DNA of 64,000 nt from Mucor racemosus. Taxonomy: Eukaryota > Mucoromycota > Mucoromycetes > Mucorales > Mucoraceae. The notes under the pieces were generated by a model. The model had not been told where the DNA came from and made no database searches. It worked only from the letters and a program-made list of their open reading frames with translations. Of this stretch, positions 36,601-48,809 are shown piece by piece (position 1 is the first letter of the stretch; each line of letters opens with the position of its first letter). The position numbers and the translations under genes are program-made. Location: the NCBI GenBank assembly GCA_027405735.1, contig JAPEHQ010000008.1, positions 186,001 through 250,000 of the forward strand, given 5' to 3'.

Positions 36601-38200
36601 GATGATGATTATGGAAATCTAATCTTGATGTGTTATTATGATAGTTTAATGAGAAGTTAGCATTATTTAATGTATTGTTAATGTTGTTGATGTTATTATT
36701 GTTGCTGTTGTTTGGTGATGATCGAAAATAATATTGCATTAAAAACCTTGCTTTAGATAAAGTTTTATTACTCGAGAAATAGTTGCCAGCAATAGGTAAT
36801 TTCTGATTGTTGGGGAAAGCATTACTTGGTCTAGTCCAATAATCTTGAATAGCACTATATGCTTCATACCATGTAATTGACTTTATAAATGCTGATGTTG
36901 ACATGTTGAATATACAGGGGAAATATGCAACATCTGATGAAGATGAACTTCTTTCAGATACTTCACTAGCAAATGGTATAACAAAATTAGAGCCAGGATA
37001 TTTGATTGCGGGTACCGAATGAATAATGCATTTAGCAACATAATCTACGGGAATTACATTTGCATATTGTTGACCTTGATCTGGTTGAATAATGGGTATG
37101 GAATGACCATAAAGAGCCAACCATGAAGAAACACCAGACATACCAGATGTCCAACCCGGCGTTGGTTCAACAGCAGCAGGACCTATATAATGAGATCTGA
37201 AAATAGCAAAAGGATAAGGTTCTTTGCCACCTTGATTTTCCTCATTTCTAACTTGATTTATTCTTTTTGCTATTAAATGTTCTACAAGTGCTTTTGTGAA
37301 TAAGTGCAATGTTGAGAACTTTTGTAAGATTCGTTTCACTAATGCTGATAATTCTGATATTGATGTTTGTTGTGATACAATAGACAAATTAATGTTTCCA
37401 AATGTGGTATATTTAAAAAATAATATGTACCTTTTTCATCTGCGCCAAGAAGTTGCTTTAAAAATTCTTCTGGGTCACCAAAGCCAATATCATAAATGTA
37501 TTCTAGAATGACAGTATCATCGCTATCTTCGGGCGTATCTTGATATAAATGAATAGGTGACATATGAATGAATGAACCTATTATTAAAATGAAATTAGCA
37601 ATTGAATTGAATACAAGCAAACAATGTAACTCACAAACATCATCACAATTATCTAAATAATCCATTAATCTAATTGTACCCAGTACATTTGTCTAGTGAA
37701 TGTCAATTAGTATTGCAAAATTTAGTTTTAATCAATACAAAAAGTACCTCCAGATTCCATTCTAAGGAGTTTTCATATTCAGATGTAGATGCACAATGAA
37801 TTACAATATTTGTATCCTTCATTTGAACACTGTCTTCCATGGATAATCCCATGTGTGGTAAAGACAAATCATAGGAAATTGGAATTAGCTTTTGTTTCAA
37901 TGCTTCTCTATCATTATCAAAGTATTTTAATAGTTTATGAAACGCCTAGTGTTTTATGAATGTGTTAATACAATATATTTAATACAATGACAACATAAAG
38001 AAACTTACTGGAGTATTGATAATTTCGTCTAATATGCGTTGTGAAGGGCTTCCAGCAGGGATTCTTTTAGGGCGAATAAGAACATACACTTTATCAATAA
38101 CAGTTCCTACTTCTTTCAATAACTGCCATAATACAGCTTTTCCTACAAATCCTGTAGCACCTGTAATAAGGATTGTTTTCTTGTTGTAATAATCTTTCAT
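33645..38200 (-). CDS. Fatty acyl-CoA reductase / PlsB-type acyltransferase fusion with altered active sites
   Basis: Ten exons: 38200-38009, 37945-37748, 37692 to 37623 (or 37647), 37577-37431, 37344-35990, 35937-35761, 35709-34797, 34737-34583, 34527-33943 and 33887-33645, about 1,340 aa. The N-terminal third is a fatty acyl-CoA reductase: ITGATGFVGKAVLW (NAD(P) site), FIHMSPIHL, FTKALVEHLIAKR, FAIFRSHYIGPA and NVIPVDYVAK. An Asn/His-rich linker follows, then a glycerol-phosphate/DHAP acyltransferase-like half: YVPVSKTALDPVLVWYLAIR, RLAGAVFIKRD, LLLDKVRSRTGIF, FIPINSSYE and YYANQLRELFVLDS. Two catalytic positions are changed. The reductase YxxxK tyrosine is His (codon CAC near 37303). The acyltransferase HxxxxD histidine is Ser, and the EGTRSR block is DKVRSR. 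Family members make fatty alcohols and acylate glycerol phosphate or DHAP, a step toward storage or ether lipids; whether this protein is active is open. The third-exon donor is ambiguous between two in-frame choices. Confidence 0.85.
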
Positions 38201-38802
38201 TGTAAGTAATATATGGAGAAAGAAAAGATTATTGTGTACATGCAGAAAAAATACTAAGCTCTAAATTTGTCGGGTTCTCGAACAGGTATAGGAACCATGA
38301 GAATGGTTACCATAACTATTAATTTAGATTAAAAGTCATTTTAAACTTTGTTAAACAACAACCATACATCATCAATAATAAAATGCTGAAAATCTGGTGA
38401 TAATTACCTCGATTCTAAGGATTTTTAAGTGTTTTTGAGAAATAAAAATAATGTAATGTAGTTTGCTGAAACAAGTATTGACATGTTTAGTTTCATGTGG
38501 CCCTATTTTCTTTTTGATTATCCGTAATTCGTCAATAAGATAATATTGACAATCATTAGTATTATTCTACATTCCGAATGAGCATTCAAAAATCGTATAC
38601 CAGATCTTAAGAAGTCTTAAATTGTTGTTGATCCCATTTCTTCCAGAAAAAAATAAATATTAAAATGTATTTTCTATGTCATATAATACTCTAAAGCAAT
38701 TTGTTGTATGATTAAACACTTCAAAGAGCATAAAAAAAATTCTTCGAAAACATTATTTTTGATTTCGGAGCGGGGGTACAAAAATGATTTTACCCCTTAA
38801 TT
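38201..38802. other. Intergenic region between BPL and FAR-GPAT genes
   Basis: This 602-bp spacer between tandem minus-strand genes should contain the FAR-GPAT promoter and the biotin ligase 3' end. No further gene or repeat was seen. Confidence 0.5.
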
Positions 38803-41043
38803 TTATTTCTTTTGGATCAAAAGACCTTTCATCATATCAAAGCTATTACCGTCAGGTAAAAGACCATACAATTTATCTCGTTTTTCAAGACTCTTTACTT
38901 GAAGCATACCAAAATCCGAAGTAATTCCAACAATTTGAACTTGTTCATTATTATGGGTTGTCAATGTTACAATGGCATTACTAATAAAGAATCGTTAAGA
39001 TGTCAATTACACAAAAATATCGTTTTTTTTTTTTTACCTATGCAACCAACGTTGATAATACTTATCGAGAAACCAAGTTCCCATGCCCTTTTCGCAAAAT
39101 TCATTATAGAAAACTTCGAATTTTACTAAAATACCAGCTAAAGCATCCTCAGCTGTTAATTTAGGAGCAGATGGATTATAGTCCTTTATGATGTCGTTTA
39201 TAGATACTGTAGGCTCTGCATTTGATAGATTGATACCGCAGCCTATACATGCGTAAATGTTAGAGTCTCATTTAAAGATAATAAAATTTTGAATATTACC
39301 AATCACCAAAACAAACTCATCGTCAACAAATGTGGAATTGATCAATAAACCCCCCACTTTTTTCAATCCATCGGATTTTGTTTCTGTGTAAATGTCATTT
39401 GGCCATTTCAATCGAAGTGGTATATCTTCGTATCCAGGTCTTTCTTTTATGCTTTCTACCACAGCTAAAGCTATAATATATTGAATAAAAATAACTGGTG
39501 CATGTCTAATATTCACGTTATGTCGAACAATCATACTGAATTGGAGCGCTCCAGTCTGAGACACCCATGAATTTCGACCTCTTCCTGAATGTTGAAAATG
39601 TTAAAACCTAAGTTTTCAAACCTATTTATCAATTACCTCGGCCAGCTACTTGATTTGTAGCCAAGCATACCAAACCAGTTGGTAATGCTTGAGAGAATTT
39701 AAAATTTCTGAAAAAAAAAAGATAGATGTAAACAACAGAAAGCAGCATATTTGAATGGTACAAATTATTTACTTGTCTATAATTGATTGAGTACTTTCGA
39801 TCACATCAGCATATAATACGCCATTTCCAAATGATAGCCAAGTGCCTCCTCCCCATTCCAGACTTCTCTTTTTCACTAATTGCTTAAAATATTCTCCCAA
39901 ATCAAAATGCGGCGTTAATGATCTTGATGGGTATATAGGTTCTGCTGCATCAATAGTGCTCTGGTATACAAATTCAATCACAGGCGGTTTACCTTCCTTG
40001 GTTCGACAAAGTGATAGCAAACGTGTCTGCTCGCTAGGAGCATCACCCAATGCAGAAATATGGAAAATATCATGATTATCCTCCATAATGTGCGTTATAG
40101 GATCAGCTTTTCTTAGCAGATAAGAAGCAGGTTTGTATATACATTCCTTGGTTAGACCTGAGAGATATAGAGGAGTGACATTTGGTACCTTGTTTTCCTG
40201 AACAATGCTGTTTTCAACAGGAACCACATTTAATCCAATACGAGCAAATGAGGCACGAAGAAAGCGCTTTCGTTCCCCTTCAGACAGTGTCAAATCACTG
40301 AGTATATTTCTAACTGTTGGACTGACAGTGCTTCCGCCTGCAAGTAGTAAAAGGTCTTCCGACGAAATATCGTATTCGGGATGCGTGGCGATCAATAGCG
40401 CATGACCCTGACCAACTTTACAATGCACGACAGCAGCAGGTTGTTGTTCTGTAGCACACAAGTTACTAGGCTCTTTGTATCGACACAAGACTGTCACGTT
40501 ATCATGCTCCTCTGGATGTACAAAATATCCTCCTCCATTATAATACATGTTAATTTCTTGAGGTATATCACCATCATCGTAATATGGAGATAGTGTATCT
40601 CGGTCCAAATTTACTGCAACTGATTTGGCTCCACTTTCACTATTATATACAAATCCAGGATAGGTAGTGCCTCGACATAATCCTGGATAGAATCCCAGTT
40701 CTCTTGGTTGAATGATCTCCATTAATGCTCTTCCTTTTTCAAATTCGATTGTCGCTGAAGCATAGTAAGCACCAGCACATAAGCCTAAATATCGGCCACC
40801 TTGTTCGACAAATGCTCTGATCCGCGCATTGGGTTCTCCATTCAAAGCTTCACAGTACGGCATATCTCGACCTCCTGGCATAACGAGCATAAAGCAGCCC
40901 ACTTCCCAGGGTTCACTTTGAAGAACCTTTCGATCAATTTGGATTATATCATAGACATGACCCAATATTGTCTTCAATGTGTTGTATGTGTGCTTTACTG
41001 AGTTGGGTGATGCTCCGAGGTCGTTGTAAACCAAAATATTCAT
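38803..41043 (-). CDS. bpl1: Biotin-protein ligase (holocarboxylase synthetase)
   Basis: Five exons (41043-39773, 39707-39637, 39584-39300, 39242-39038, 38980-38803) keep phase and give 669 aa, near yeast Bpl1 (690 aa). The N-terminal half is the glutamine-amidotransferase-like domain of fungal Bpl1: MNILVYNDLG, CFMLVMPGGRDMPYC, GGRYLGLCAGAYYAS and GYFVHPEE. The C-terminal half is catalytic: VIESTQS, TNQVAGRGRGRNSWVS (the GRGRxxxxW biotinyl-AMP loop), RLKWPNDIY (KWPND), KVGGLLINS, IGCGINLSN, and a final small beta domain. It attaches biotin to carboxylases such as acetyl-CoA and pyruvate carboxylase. An in-frame ATG at 41100 would add a hydrophobic 19-residue extension; I use 41043 because MNILVY aligns with the family start. 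A CT/GA dinucleotide run lies right upstream of that ATG. Confidence 0.95.
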
Positions 41044-41624
41044 CAAGAGAGAGAGAGAGAAAGTGAGGTAAAAAGGAAAAAGAACTAATGTAGATTTCAC
41101 TGGGGCATAACGGAAAGAAAGCTTGCTTTAAAATTTAAATAAAGGTGGGAGAAACTCGGGCCAATAATTCCTACTTTTTGGGGTAGCAATATTAAAAATG
41201 TACTAATAGTAATACCGCTGTTGCGTTAGCTTGTAGTTGCATTTTCTTTAAAAGTGATATTATTAAGAACACTGCATTGAAAAGATTGTAGTACTGATTA
41301 GGTGAATTTAGGTTTTTGATTATTGTATTTGGATAGAAGTTCAAGTTTCGATCCAGTTGCAACATGAAAGACTACAATGTACTGGTATTGAATCTTTGTC
41401 ATTGTCATTGAATTTCTTCCTTTTTAGAATATCATTTCAAACAAAAAACTAGGTTTTCTATATACTTTGACTCTTCACTCAAAAGTCGGCAATTTAGGAA
41501 TAGTATATTATTACCTCTAAAGTTACACTCTATAGAGACATCTTAATATTTGCAAAAAAAAACATTTGAAAAACTACATACTGTAAGTTAAAATGGATTT
41601 TGGTAATTTTTTGTAAGTACCTAT
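41044..41624. other. Biotin ligase promoter region
   Basis: The region begins with a (GA)n tract at about 41046-41062 and has a CCAAT element near 41160 on the plus strand, followed by AT-rich DNA to the start of repeat A. No gene is seen. Confidence 0.4.
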
Positions 41625-42985
41625 GAGTAAAATTTGGATTTTTTGATATTCAATTTTTATAGTTTTCAATCCTTAAAATCAGAGCGCGCCCTCTTTTCTA
41701 TAGCTAACACCATACAAAACACTTTTAAGAATATATCTTAGACATTGCTAAATACATATGAATTGATCGCATTATGCTACCAATTCCTAATTTTATTTCA
41801 TATTTTACAAAAGACATAAAAACGCGTAAAGTTTGCCGCCTTTCCCTTAAAAACTGGGTCCAAGTTTTCATTCCTGTTCAACTTTTTTTTTTATTAAATA
41901 ACATCCAAAAAAAATTATATGTCAATGTACCTGAGATGTTCAACTTTAATCCAAAAACAAGTATCCAAAAATATCCAATTTTTTGCAGTTGGTATGACTT
42001 TTTTAGTGCTAATTTTTTAGATTTTTACAGGTGTTTCAATGCTAAAATTGAAAACTTTGAGCCTTCATACCTCTACAAAAAATTAAGCTATAGTAACACT
42101 TTTTAATAATAAAACTTACTTGTTTTAACGAACTTTATGACATATTTCAGTATGAAATAATTCTGAGCACTTTTATTTTTTTTCATTTTTTTTTGGCATT
42201 TCTGCAGTAGATTTCAAAATATCCGTTAAATTGAGCAGCATTTTTTTTATATTCATATTATCAACCTCATTAAGCGCTGTCGGAACCAATTTAGTTTTTT
42301 CCAAAATGTTGATTTTTCGTGGAAATATCCTCAAAAATATGTACAAAGAAACAATTTCGTTTCTAGCTTCCATTTTTCCCCTTGTATACCTTCATCCTAA
42401 ATTCTGAATCTGAAAAAAATTGGACAAAAATCTCGTTTTCTCTACGAAAAATGCAGCTATAAGATTGTACAATAGCTTGATTGATAGATAATTTTTTTGC
42501 GCATAATCTCAGTTAATTAAATTTTGAATATGTTTATAAAAAGTGACATGTATCTTCAAAAACCCTCAAAAATTTCAATTGAATTTTACGCAAAATTTGA
42601 TTTGAAACGTTCATCTAAATTTTGTTTAAACGGATGCAGAATTTGAAGCTATACAAAAAATATTTAGTACGCTAGTTCAACTTATATTATAGTTCATGGA
42701 CTATTAAACGATCTTATTTTTTGGAACATTTTTTTATTGATTTTACAACGTACAACAAATCGATTTTGGGACTCCGTTATCATAGGCTGTAAACTGTACT
42801 ATGAACTATTATTTCGATTATCTCGACAAAAAATCAATATTTTTCACTGAAACAAAAAATGCAGAATAGTTTTCAATTAGATCTACCTTGTGAATACAAA
42901 AAATTAACACCTTAAGTTATATACTTCAGTTTTTACAATCGATTTTAGGTCAATATTGGTCAATATTAGGCCAGTACGCTTATAT
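41625..42985 (+). repeat. Repeat family A, copy 4
   Basis: This copy is collinear with 24975-26345 and inverted to 55105-56465, which is its closest relative in the window. It begins near GCGCGCCCTCTTTTC (41690 region) and ends GGCCAGTACGCTTATATT. It contains four CTCTACAAAAAAT-like motifs. It is non-coding. Confidence 0.75.
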
Positions 42986-43581
42986 TATGTCATTAACCCT
43001 TTTATTTTTGGACAGATAATATCAACGGCCCATAGAGGGAGGTAGGTACATCTTTTTTGAAAATTTGACGGAATTCGACTCAATGTCGGGCGAAATCATT
43101 CGAAAACCATTTGAAAGCCATTTGAAACGATATATAACCTACGTTTTATAAGCTTAAAAAAATCGACAGCAGATATCCTATTATTTCGACGAATTTCTAT
43201 TCCAATAATTTCCAATTTTACAGGAGAGTAGGTTTACAACTTTGACACAATGATCTAGTATTGGTGTCGAGTCGGGTTTCGCCAGCCAAATTTACTAATA
43301 TAAGCTGGTGGTCTCAACAGCAATCTTACAATGATCACAAAAGATAAATTTCGCAACCTACTGTACATATTAAAAAAATTATTGCCAAAAAGTGCATCTA
43401 TAGATTACTGCTGCGCACTTTTAGTCAAAACGATTTAAACACGATCTATTATGACTACTGATTCAAGTAAACTGCCACTTTACCTTTTAGCTATTATTCC
43501 ATTTTGAAAACTCAATAAAACTCCAAGCAAACCCTTTTGAGTTCCAAAATAAAAATATGGACTAATATAATGAACTATGGC
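42986..43581. other. Repeat-flanking DNA
   Basis: Non-coding. The last 80 bp (about 43500-43580, AAACTCCAAG...GACTAATATAAT) match 51325-51388 next to the gag element, so they are probably a leftover of that element's leader. The rest has no recognised partner. Confidence 0.4.
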
Positions 43582-44121
43582 TGTTGTATGGCACCAAGTA
43601 CCATATGTCATCACCTTCTACAGTATCAATACATCTTACAATCTATTGACTATGACATGTATTAAAGCAAGTACAAAGTCTTGATACTGGATATAAGAAA
43701 CTCCTAGCGTACCAAGTTTAATCCAGTAATCACCATGAACGCTTGGACCTTAATTATGACACCATATCATTTCATCCCAGCGGTTAATCAATCAAATAGC
43801 TATTATTAAAGCAACATCCAAGCACATTTAGCGCAATATTGAAACAAGGAAACTCACAAGCTCTGCAAGAACGGTTAAGTCATGATTGATCCATTTTAAT
43901 CCATAGATTATTATTAAACAAATCTAATGGTTCAATAGTGCCTTAAATTACATCTCAGGGTCTCAATGTCAAATCAATATAAAAGGCCATACTTTTATAT
44001 CTAAATAAACGATATCTTGTTTTTATTATATATATACAGTTGAGGAAACTGGTTCATTATTCATTCTCTTTTAATTGTATTTTTTTTAAGTACTATTTAT
44101 CAAACCTGAAAATATACGACA
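43582..44121 (+). mobile_element. LTR-like repeat 2, full-length copy
   Basis: The 540-bp element begins TGTTGTATGG and ends ATATACGACA, with 7 of 8 terminal bases forming an inverted repeat. It matches 54284-54822 (inverted, 539 bp) over its whole length, and 8515-8854 and 12505-13102 in part. AATATAAAAGGCC followed by TATCTAAATAAACG looks like a promoter. No internal retroelement genes adjoin it and no clear target duplication was found. Confidence 0.7.
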
Positions 44122-44129
44122 ATAACAAA

Positions 44130-45286
44130 TGCCATGAACCTGCCCAACTCAACCTATTATTATACTACTATCCTAATCACATCACACAATATTATCTTAT
44201 CCGAATTGCATAATATCAATCTCCAGCTTATGCAAGATATTCTATCACTATTCACACTACGGTACAACCAATGACTACATTACAATATCAACTCACTCGC
44301 ATTTGCAGTAAATAACGAAGTTGTTTACTAAAATAAAATAAAAATATAAAAATAAAAGCAGTAGAAATACAGTTATAATTAGCTAATAAAGTTTTTATTA
44401 CAAAATATTTCTGAAGATTTAAAATAATCGAAAAAGTATACAGGTATTTATGGTGATTTAGAGAACTTGGATATCAGCAGACTTAAATGGACGTATATTT
44501 AGTAATCCTAGTTTTGAGTACATTATTGTCATTAATTTAATATTTTAAGGGGTAAATTATGTAGAGAATTGGCCATAAGGGATTGATGTCAAGTGTGACA
44601 ATATAGACCTTTTGGGGAATGGTTGTTTTGTTTATTGTTGTTACATATATTTTATGTAACCTTGAATTAAGGGGTAATTTTTATATGCTTGAATCTTATT
44701 TATTTTGATAATAGTGCAACTTCAATATACAGTAGATGTTAGATGAGCAGTTGACTAAATTGATATCTTTGTTTATTATTATTATTGATTTGGATAGAAT
44801 CCTGTTTTGATATATATATATGTCATTTGTGTAATTGATTGTACCGTGATCAAGGGTGCTATCATCTACACAACATGTATGGTTCAAAAAAGGTATTTCA
44901 TATTTTTAGCATGCGTTTCTTATTGTGTTCAATTCAAGCGTTTGTTTATTATTGTTGTTCACATTTCAAGTGGCATCATATTTTATGAGCGACACTTGGA
45001 ATTTGCTTATTTTATTATTCTCAAGCGTTTTTAGTATGTAATTCCACTGCAGCATTCAAGTTATAGAGTAATTTAGAAGCACTGTTTCCTTGAAGTCTAG
45101 TTCATGAAGGGTACTAGACTTTTGAACAATTTAGTATAAATAATCATCTTATTTTCATGATTCCTTTTATTTCTTCGTCAGTTCTCCTCATCATTTTCCT
45201 TATTATATATTCTGAAATAAACCTGAACATAAAAAATAAGTCTTTGTCTGTGTCTCTTGTCCTTTATATAATATAACCCTGATACA
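44130..45286 (+). mobile_element. LTR-like repeat 3, 5' copy, interrupted
   Basis: Segments 44130-44303 and 45052-45286 together match the intact 400-bp LTR at 48810-49209 in the same orientation. The copy is split by a 748-bp insertion. With its partner it brackets repeat B (45306-48403), like the two LTRs of one element. Confidence 0.7.
44304..45051. mobile_element. 748-bp solo-LTR-like insertion with target duplication
   Basis: The termini are TGCAGT and ACTGCA, flanked by direct GCATT duplications (44299-44303 and 45052-45056). The partner LTR at 48810-49209 preserves the empty site (GTATT near 48977-48981). TG...CA ends and a 5-bp duplication point to an LTR, although a DNA transposon with short inverted ends is possible. 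No protein is encoded that I can support. Confidence 0.7.
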
Positions 45287-45305
45287 ATAATTGCTACTAA
45301 TAAAT

Positions 45306-48300
45306 TGCATAATTTGATATGCAGAAAACTCTTGGAGCATCTACTCTTTTTTTTTTTGGCAATGCTACAAATCATCGTTCAATATGGCAGAATATTAATG
45401 AATCAAAGAAAATACAATTGGTAAAAAACAGATACTCAATGTACATTGAGGTCAAGATTGATAAAAGATGCATTCATTGTGTAGAGTGTAGTGGAAATCG
45501 CAACATTTTGATGGATAGAAATTACCGGACCAAGATGTTGTGTTTGCCTCAGAATTTTTAAAAGGGTTTAAAAGCATACTTTATCAAACTTATTTAGATG
45601 TTAGATGTTAAATACTCACCATATGCTATTAGTATCATCTTGTTTTTTATTTAATTGCTGTATTATTAAAAATCAAGTTTTTCGTAGCTTATAACAATGA
45701 CAATGGGATGCTTCTGATTTTAAATTGGTATTTATCATAAGGCGGGCTGATGATAAGTTTGATACTACTTGATGTGAACTACTGGCAGTCTTTCACACAT
45801 CAAATTAAATTAGTAATGAATAACATGAATCTGGTGTGAGAGCCAAGATTATGAAATATAGAAACTTAACTATAATTTAAAACTACAAACAATTATAGAT
45901 AATTGTATAACCTGGATTAGTAATTGCTGATCCCTTTTCTCATCAGCTTTAAAACCAAGAAGATCAAATTACTAATGCAGTAATTTGAATTAGACGTTTA
46001 ATATAAATACCACAACGATCCATCACCGTAGATGAATCGCTGCTTTGCTTTATGCCTTTAATAAACTTAGAAGAGTTATAATTGTATTTCCTATCGCTTT
46101 TCTAATTACGTTTTTGTAGCACTACTGTAGTAGATGAAACCAGTCAATTTAATTTATTATGGAATTGGAATGCAAATACCGAGGAACCATTTGTAGTTAG
46201 TACTTAAGTTGGTTCTGGTAAAGCATTGAATAAATTGACTTGGGACAAAGAGGGTAAAAAGGCGGCAATAGGTTCCAGTGATGGCCATGTTTATGTTTAT
46301 GATATTGGATAGGTAAGACGAAAAAACTTAATGTAAATTACTTATAACGCAAAAATTATAAATTAAGACTATATTATCATCAAATAAACTACCACACAAT
46401 ATTAACATGTGTAACGGTTTACAGTAATAAGCTTGAATCAAGTGGGTACAGCATTGTAAATTCTTGAAAAAGTTCTCAAGTATTATAAAATCTCTTATTT
46501 TTAAGACTTACAAAGCTTATAAACGGAATATTAATTTCAAAAATTATTCTTGTCCGGATCATCAATTTTGACATTTTTTAATTTTTTTTTTCTGATTTTG
46601 CAAATCTAGAGTGAATTATACTACCAATTATAAAAACAAAATATATACACATATAAAAAATTCAGTGCTCTATTTGCTCAATAAAAAATAACCAACATTT
46701 TCATTGCAAAATATTACATGAAAATTCTTTAACCAAAAATCCGTTTTTGGGGCAAAAGTACAAAATTTCATTACTTAACATTTAATATTAAGACTTTATA
46801 AAATGTGTATTAGCTATGGCTACAATTTTCTCTCACAATGTAGTATATTAAAACGTCGATTTTGGTATCAAAATTTGATTTTTCTGTTTTTTGATCAAAA
46901 TCATGAGTGTTAGTAAGGATAAAAGGATCCCCGAAAATGTCCGCTACAAATTCTGAATTTTCAGACTGTACATGGTTGAATATAAGAAAAGTTGAGAAAA
47001 GAACACTTTTTTATTTAAAACTTAGATATACCATAGTAGACTTAGCCATTCAAGCTTGCTATTATGCTCAATTACGATGTCGTCGCTCTACAGGCTCGCT
47101 TTTGCAATTTTTTAATAAATGTATATTTTTATGGTAATAGATATTGCCTATTTTGTTTAATTTATGGGTTGATGCGCTGTAATGCTCCTTTTACATTGGC
47201 TGAAATGTGCAATCTAGCAGGGTTTTAATTGGGCTAAATAATGTAAAGCCTTGAAAATCTTTTTCTACGTGTGTTGTTTCTCTCTTTTTGTTTTCATATT
47301 CCAAGGATATTATTCACCGTTTGATATGGCATATCAGACTATCAATCTGGTATTTTTTTCTTTTATTATATGAATGCGCATGCTAACATAAGAGACTAAT
47401 GTTTTTAATATAATAGGTAGCAGTCGTTATATTAGAAACTAACATTTTCATTTAATTGCTGCATTCTAAGATCAAATAGCATTATTTACTACTGTATTGT
47501 TGGACGTATTTCTTGATTATTACCAGATCAAATCGAAGGCAACCATATGTATATCTAATCAATGAAAAGCTAGAACTGGCTATAAACTCACGAAATGCTC
47601 CAGAAAGTGATATAATTTCAAATGATATAGAAACACAAAAAAGAATAATCTGATATCTTGCCTAACAGCCATAGTTTTCATCGTAATAGCTATGCTTAAA
47701 AACAAATCTTTTTACAGCTGACAATCGTAATAAACTAAAATAGTAAGTTTAAAGAAGGCCAGTTCGTTTAAATTTTATGAGTGATAAATATCTATTATAA
47801 TATTGGATTTGGCTTACATATACTGTAAATTTAAGCAGCAAGTGATATTTGAGTTTATGCTCCAGCAAAAAACCATTGTTGCTGTAAACATTATAGCTAT
47901 AAACATATTTACAAATAATAATATTATTTGTAAATATATTGGCTCTTGCATGTAATTGCTCTACATCAAATTGTATTGCCTATAATCTATATTAATAAAA
48001 ACAAATGTAGTTTAAAGCCCCTTCCCAGTAAAAAATGAAATGGAATTTTGAGAACGGCACGATGCTCATATACAAATCAATCTGTACCCATATGATCAGC
48101 TCATTATGCTCATGGTCAGATTTTATTATTATGCACAAATAGGGATAGTAATATGCTTTTAGGCAATTCTACTATTATGCACACATGGGATTAATGTCAT
48201 GCGTCATGCACATGGACAGAATCTATAATTCTGCACATACAGAATTAGTGTTGTGCTCGTGTACAATTTCTTTTGTTGTGCCTATGTGCATCTTGTTATC

Positions 48301-48403
48301 TTTTTAGCCATTATTTAGTGGGTGCAACAACTCATCAGGCTATAGTGTGCAGCCCACCTGGGCACAACAAAATCATCTTGTGCAGCACAAGTCGGCCGTA
48401 GTG
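45306..48403 (+). repeat. Large dispersed repeat B, copy 2
   Basis: About 3.1 kb is collinear with 9727-12490. An 80-codon ORF at 45319-45561 contains CIHCVECSGNRNILMDRNY, a Cys-rich stretch that is frameshifted in copy 1 and not recognised. No transposase, integrase or reverse transcriptase was found. It lies between the two copies of LTR 3. Confidence 0.75.
46121..46309 (+). pseudogene. Dynein intermediate chain WD40 fragment (pseudogene copy 2)
   Basis: The fragment follows an intron-like acceptor (TTTTTGTAG). It reads TSQFNLLWNWNANTEEP, an in-frame TAA at the same place as copy 1, then GSGKALNKLTWDKEGKKAA and GSSDGHVYVYDIG, ending in TAG-GTAAG. The match to cytoplasmic dynein intermediate chain is closer here than in copy 1. 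Retention of an acceptor before it and a donor after it implies the piece came from genomic DNA, not from spliced mRNA. Confidence 0.72.
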
Positions 48404-48809
48404 CCTTTATATATAAATCCTTTAAATTTGTAATTTTATAAGCTTTTTTCGAATCTGGTTGTATCATCTTATACTTTTCAGGTTAAATCCGTTATTAGGC
48501 TAATAATGTTGTAGATTGCATTTATGCTTTACTTAAAATAATCCTTTGAATAATTAATATCAATATAGTCAAACCTTAATTTTTGTATGAAATTTTGATA
48601 TCTGCATCTGATAGCTGCTTGGATTATTTAAGCAACCGCGTCCGGACTGTCCGGTGAATTTTTCTAGAAATTTAAAGCTTGGAAATATCTTTAGATGGCC
48701 ACTTCCGGAGATTGTTCGGCTTCTTTTTTTGGAAGAGTGACCATTGGCAAAAATATAAATTATATACTACATTTAATTTAATATCATCAATTAAATGAAT
48801 CAATAGATT
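48404..48809. other. Interior between repeat B and LTR 3
   Basis: Non-coding. It includes GTCCGGACTGTCCGGTG near 48650, a short GC-rich inverted motif unlike its surroundings. No polypurine tract is present just before the LTR at 48810. Confidence 0.35.

Noticed and set aside
41043..41101. Upstream ATG of the biotin ligase (41100) as a signal peptide
   Set aside because: The extension is hydrophobic, but the family N-terminus begins exactly at the next Met (41043) and Bpl1 is cytosolic.
45319..45561. Cys-containing 80-codon ORF in repeat B as a possible zinc-finger gene
   Set aside because: The matching segment at 9745-9985 is frameshifted. No complete zinc-binding pattern or family could be identified.
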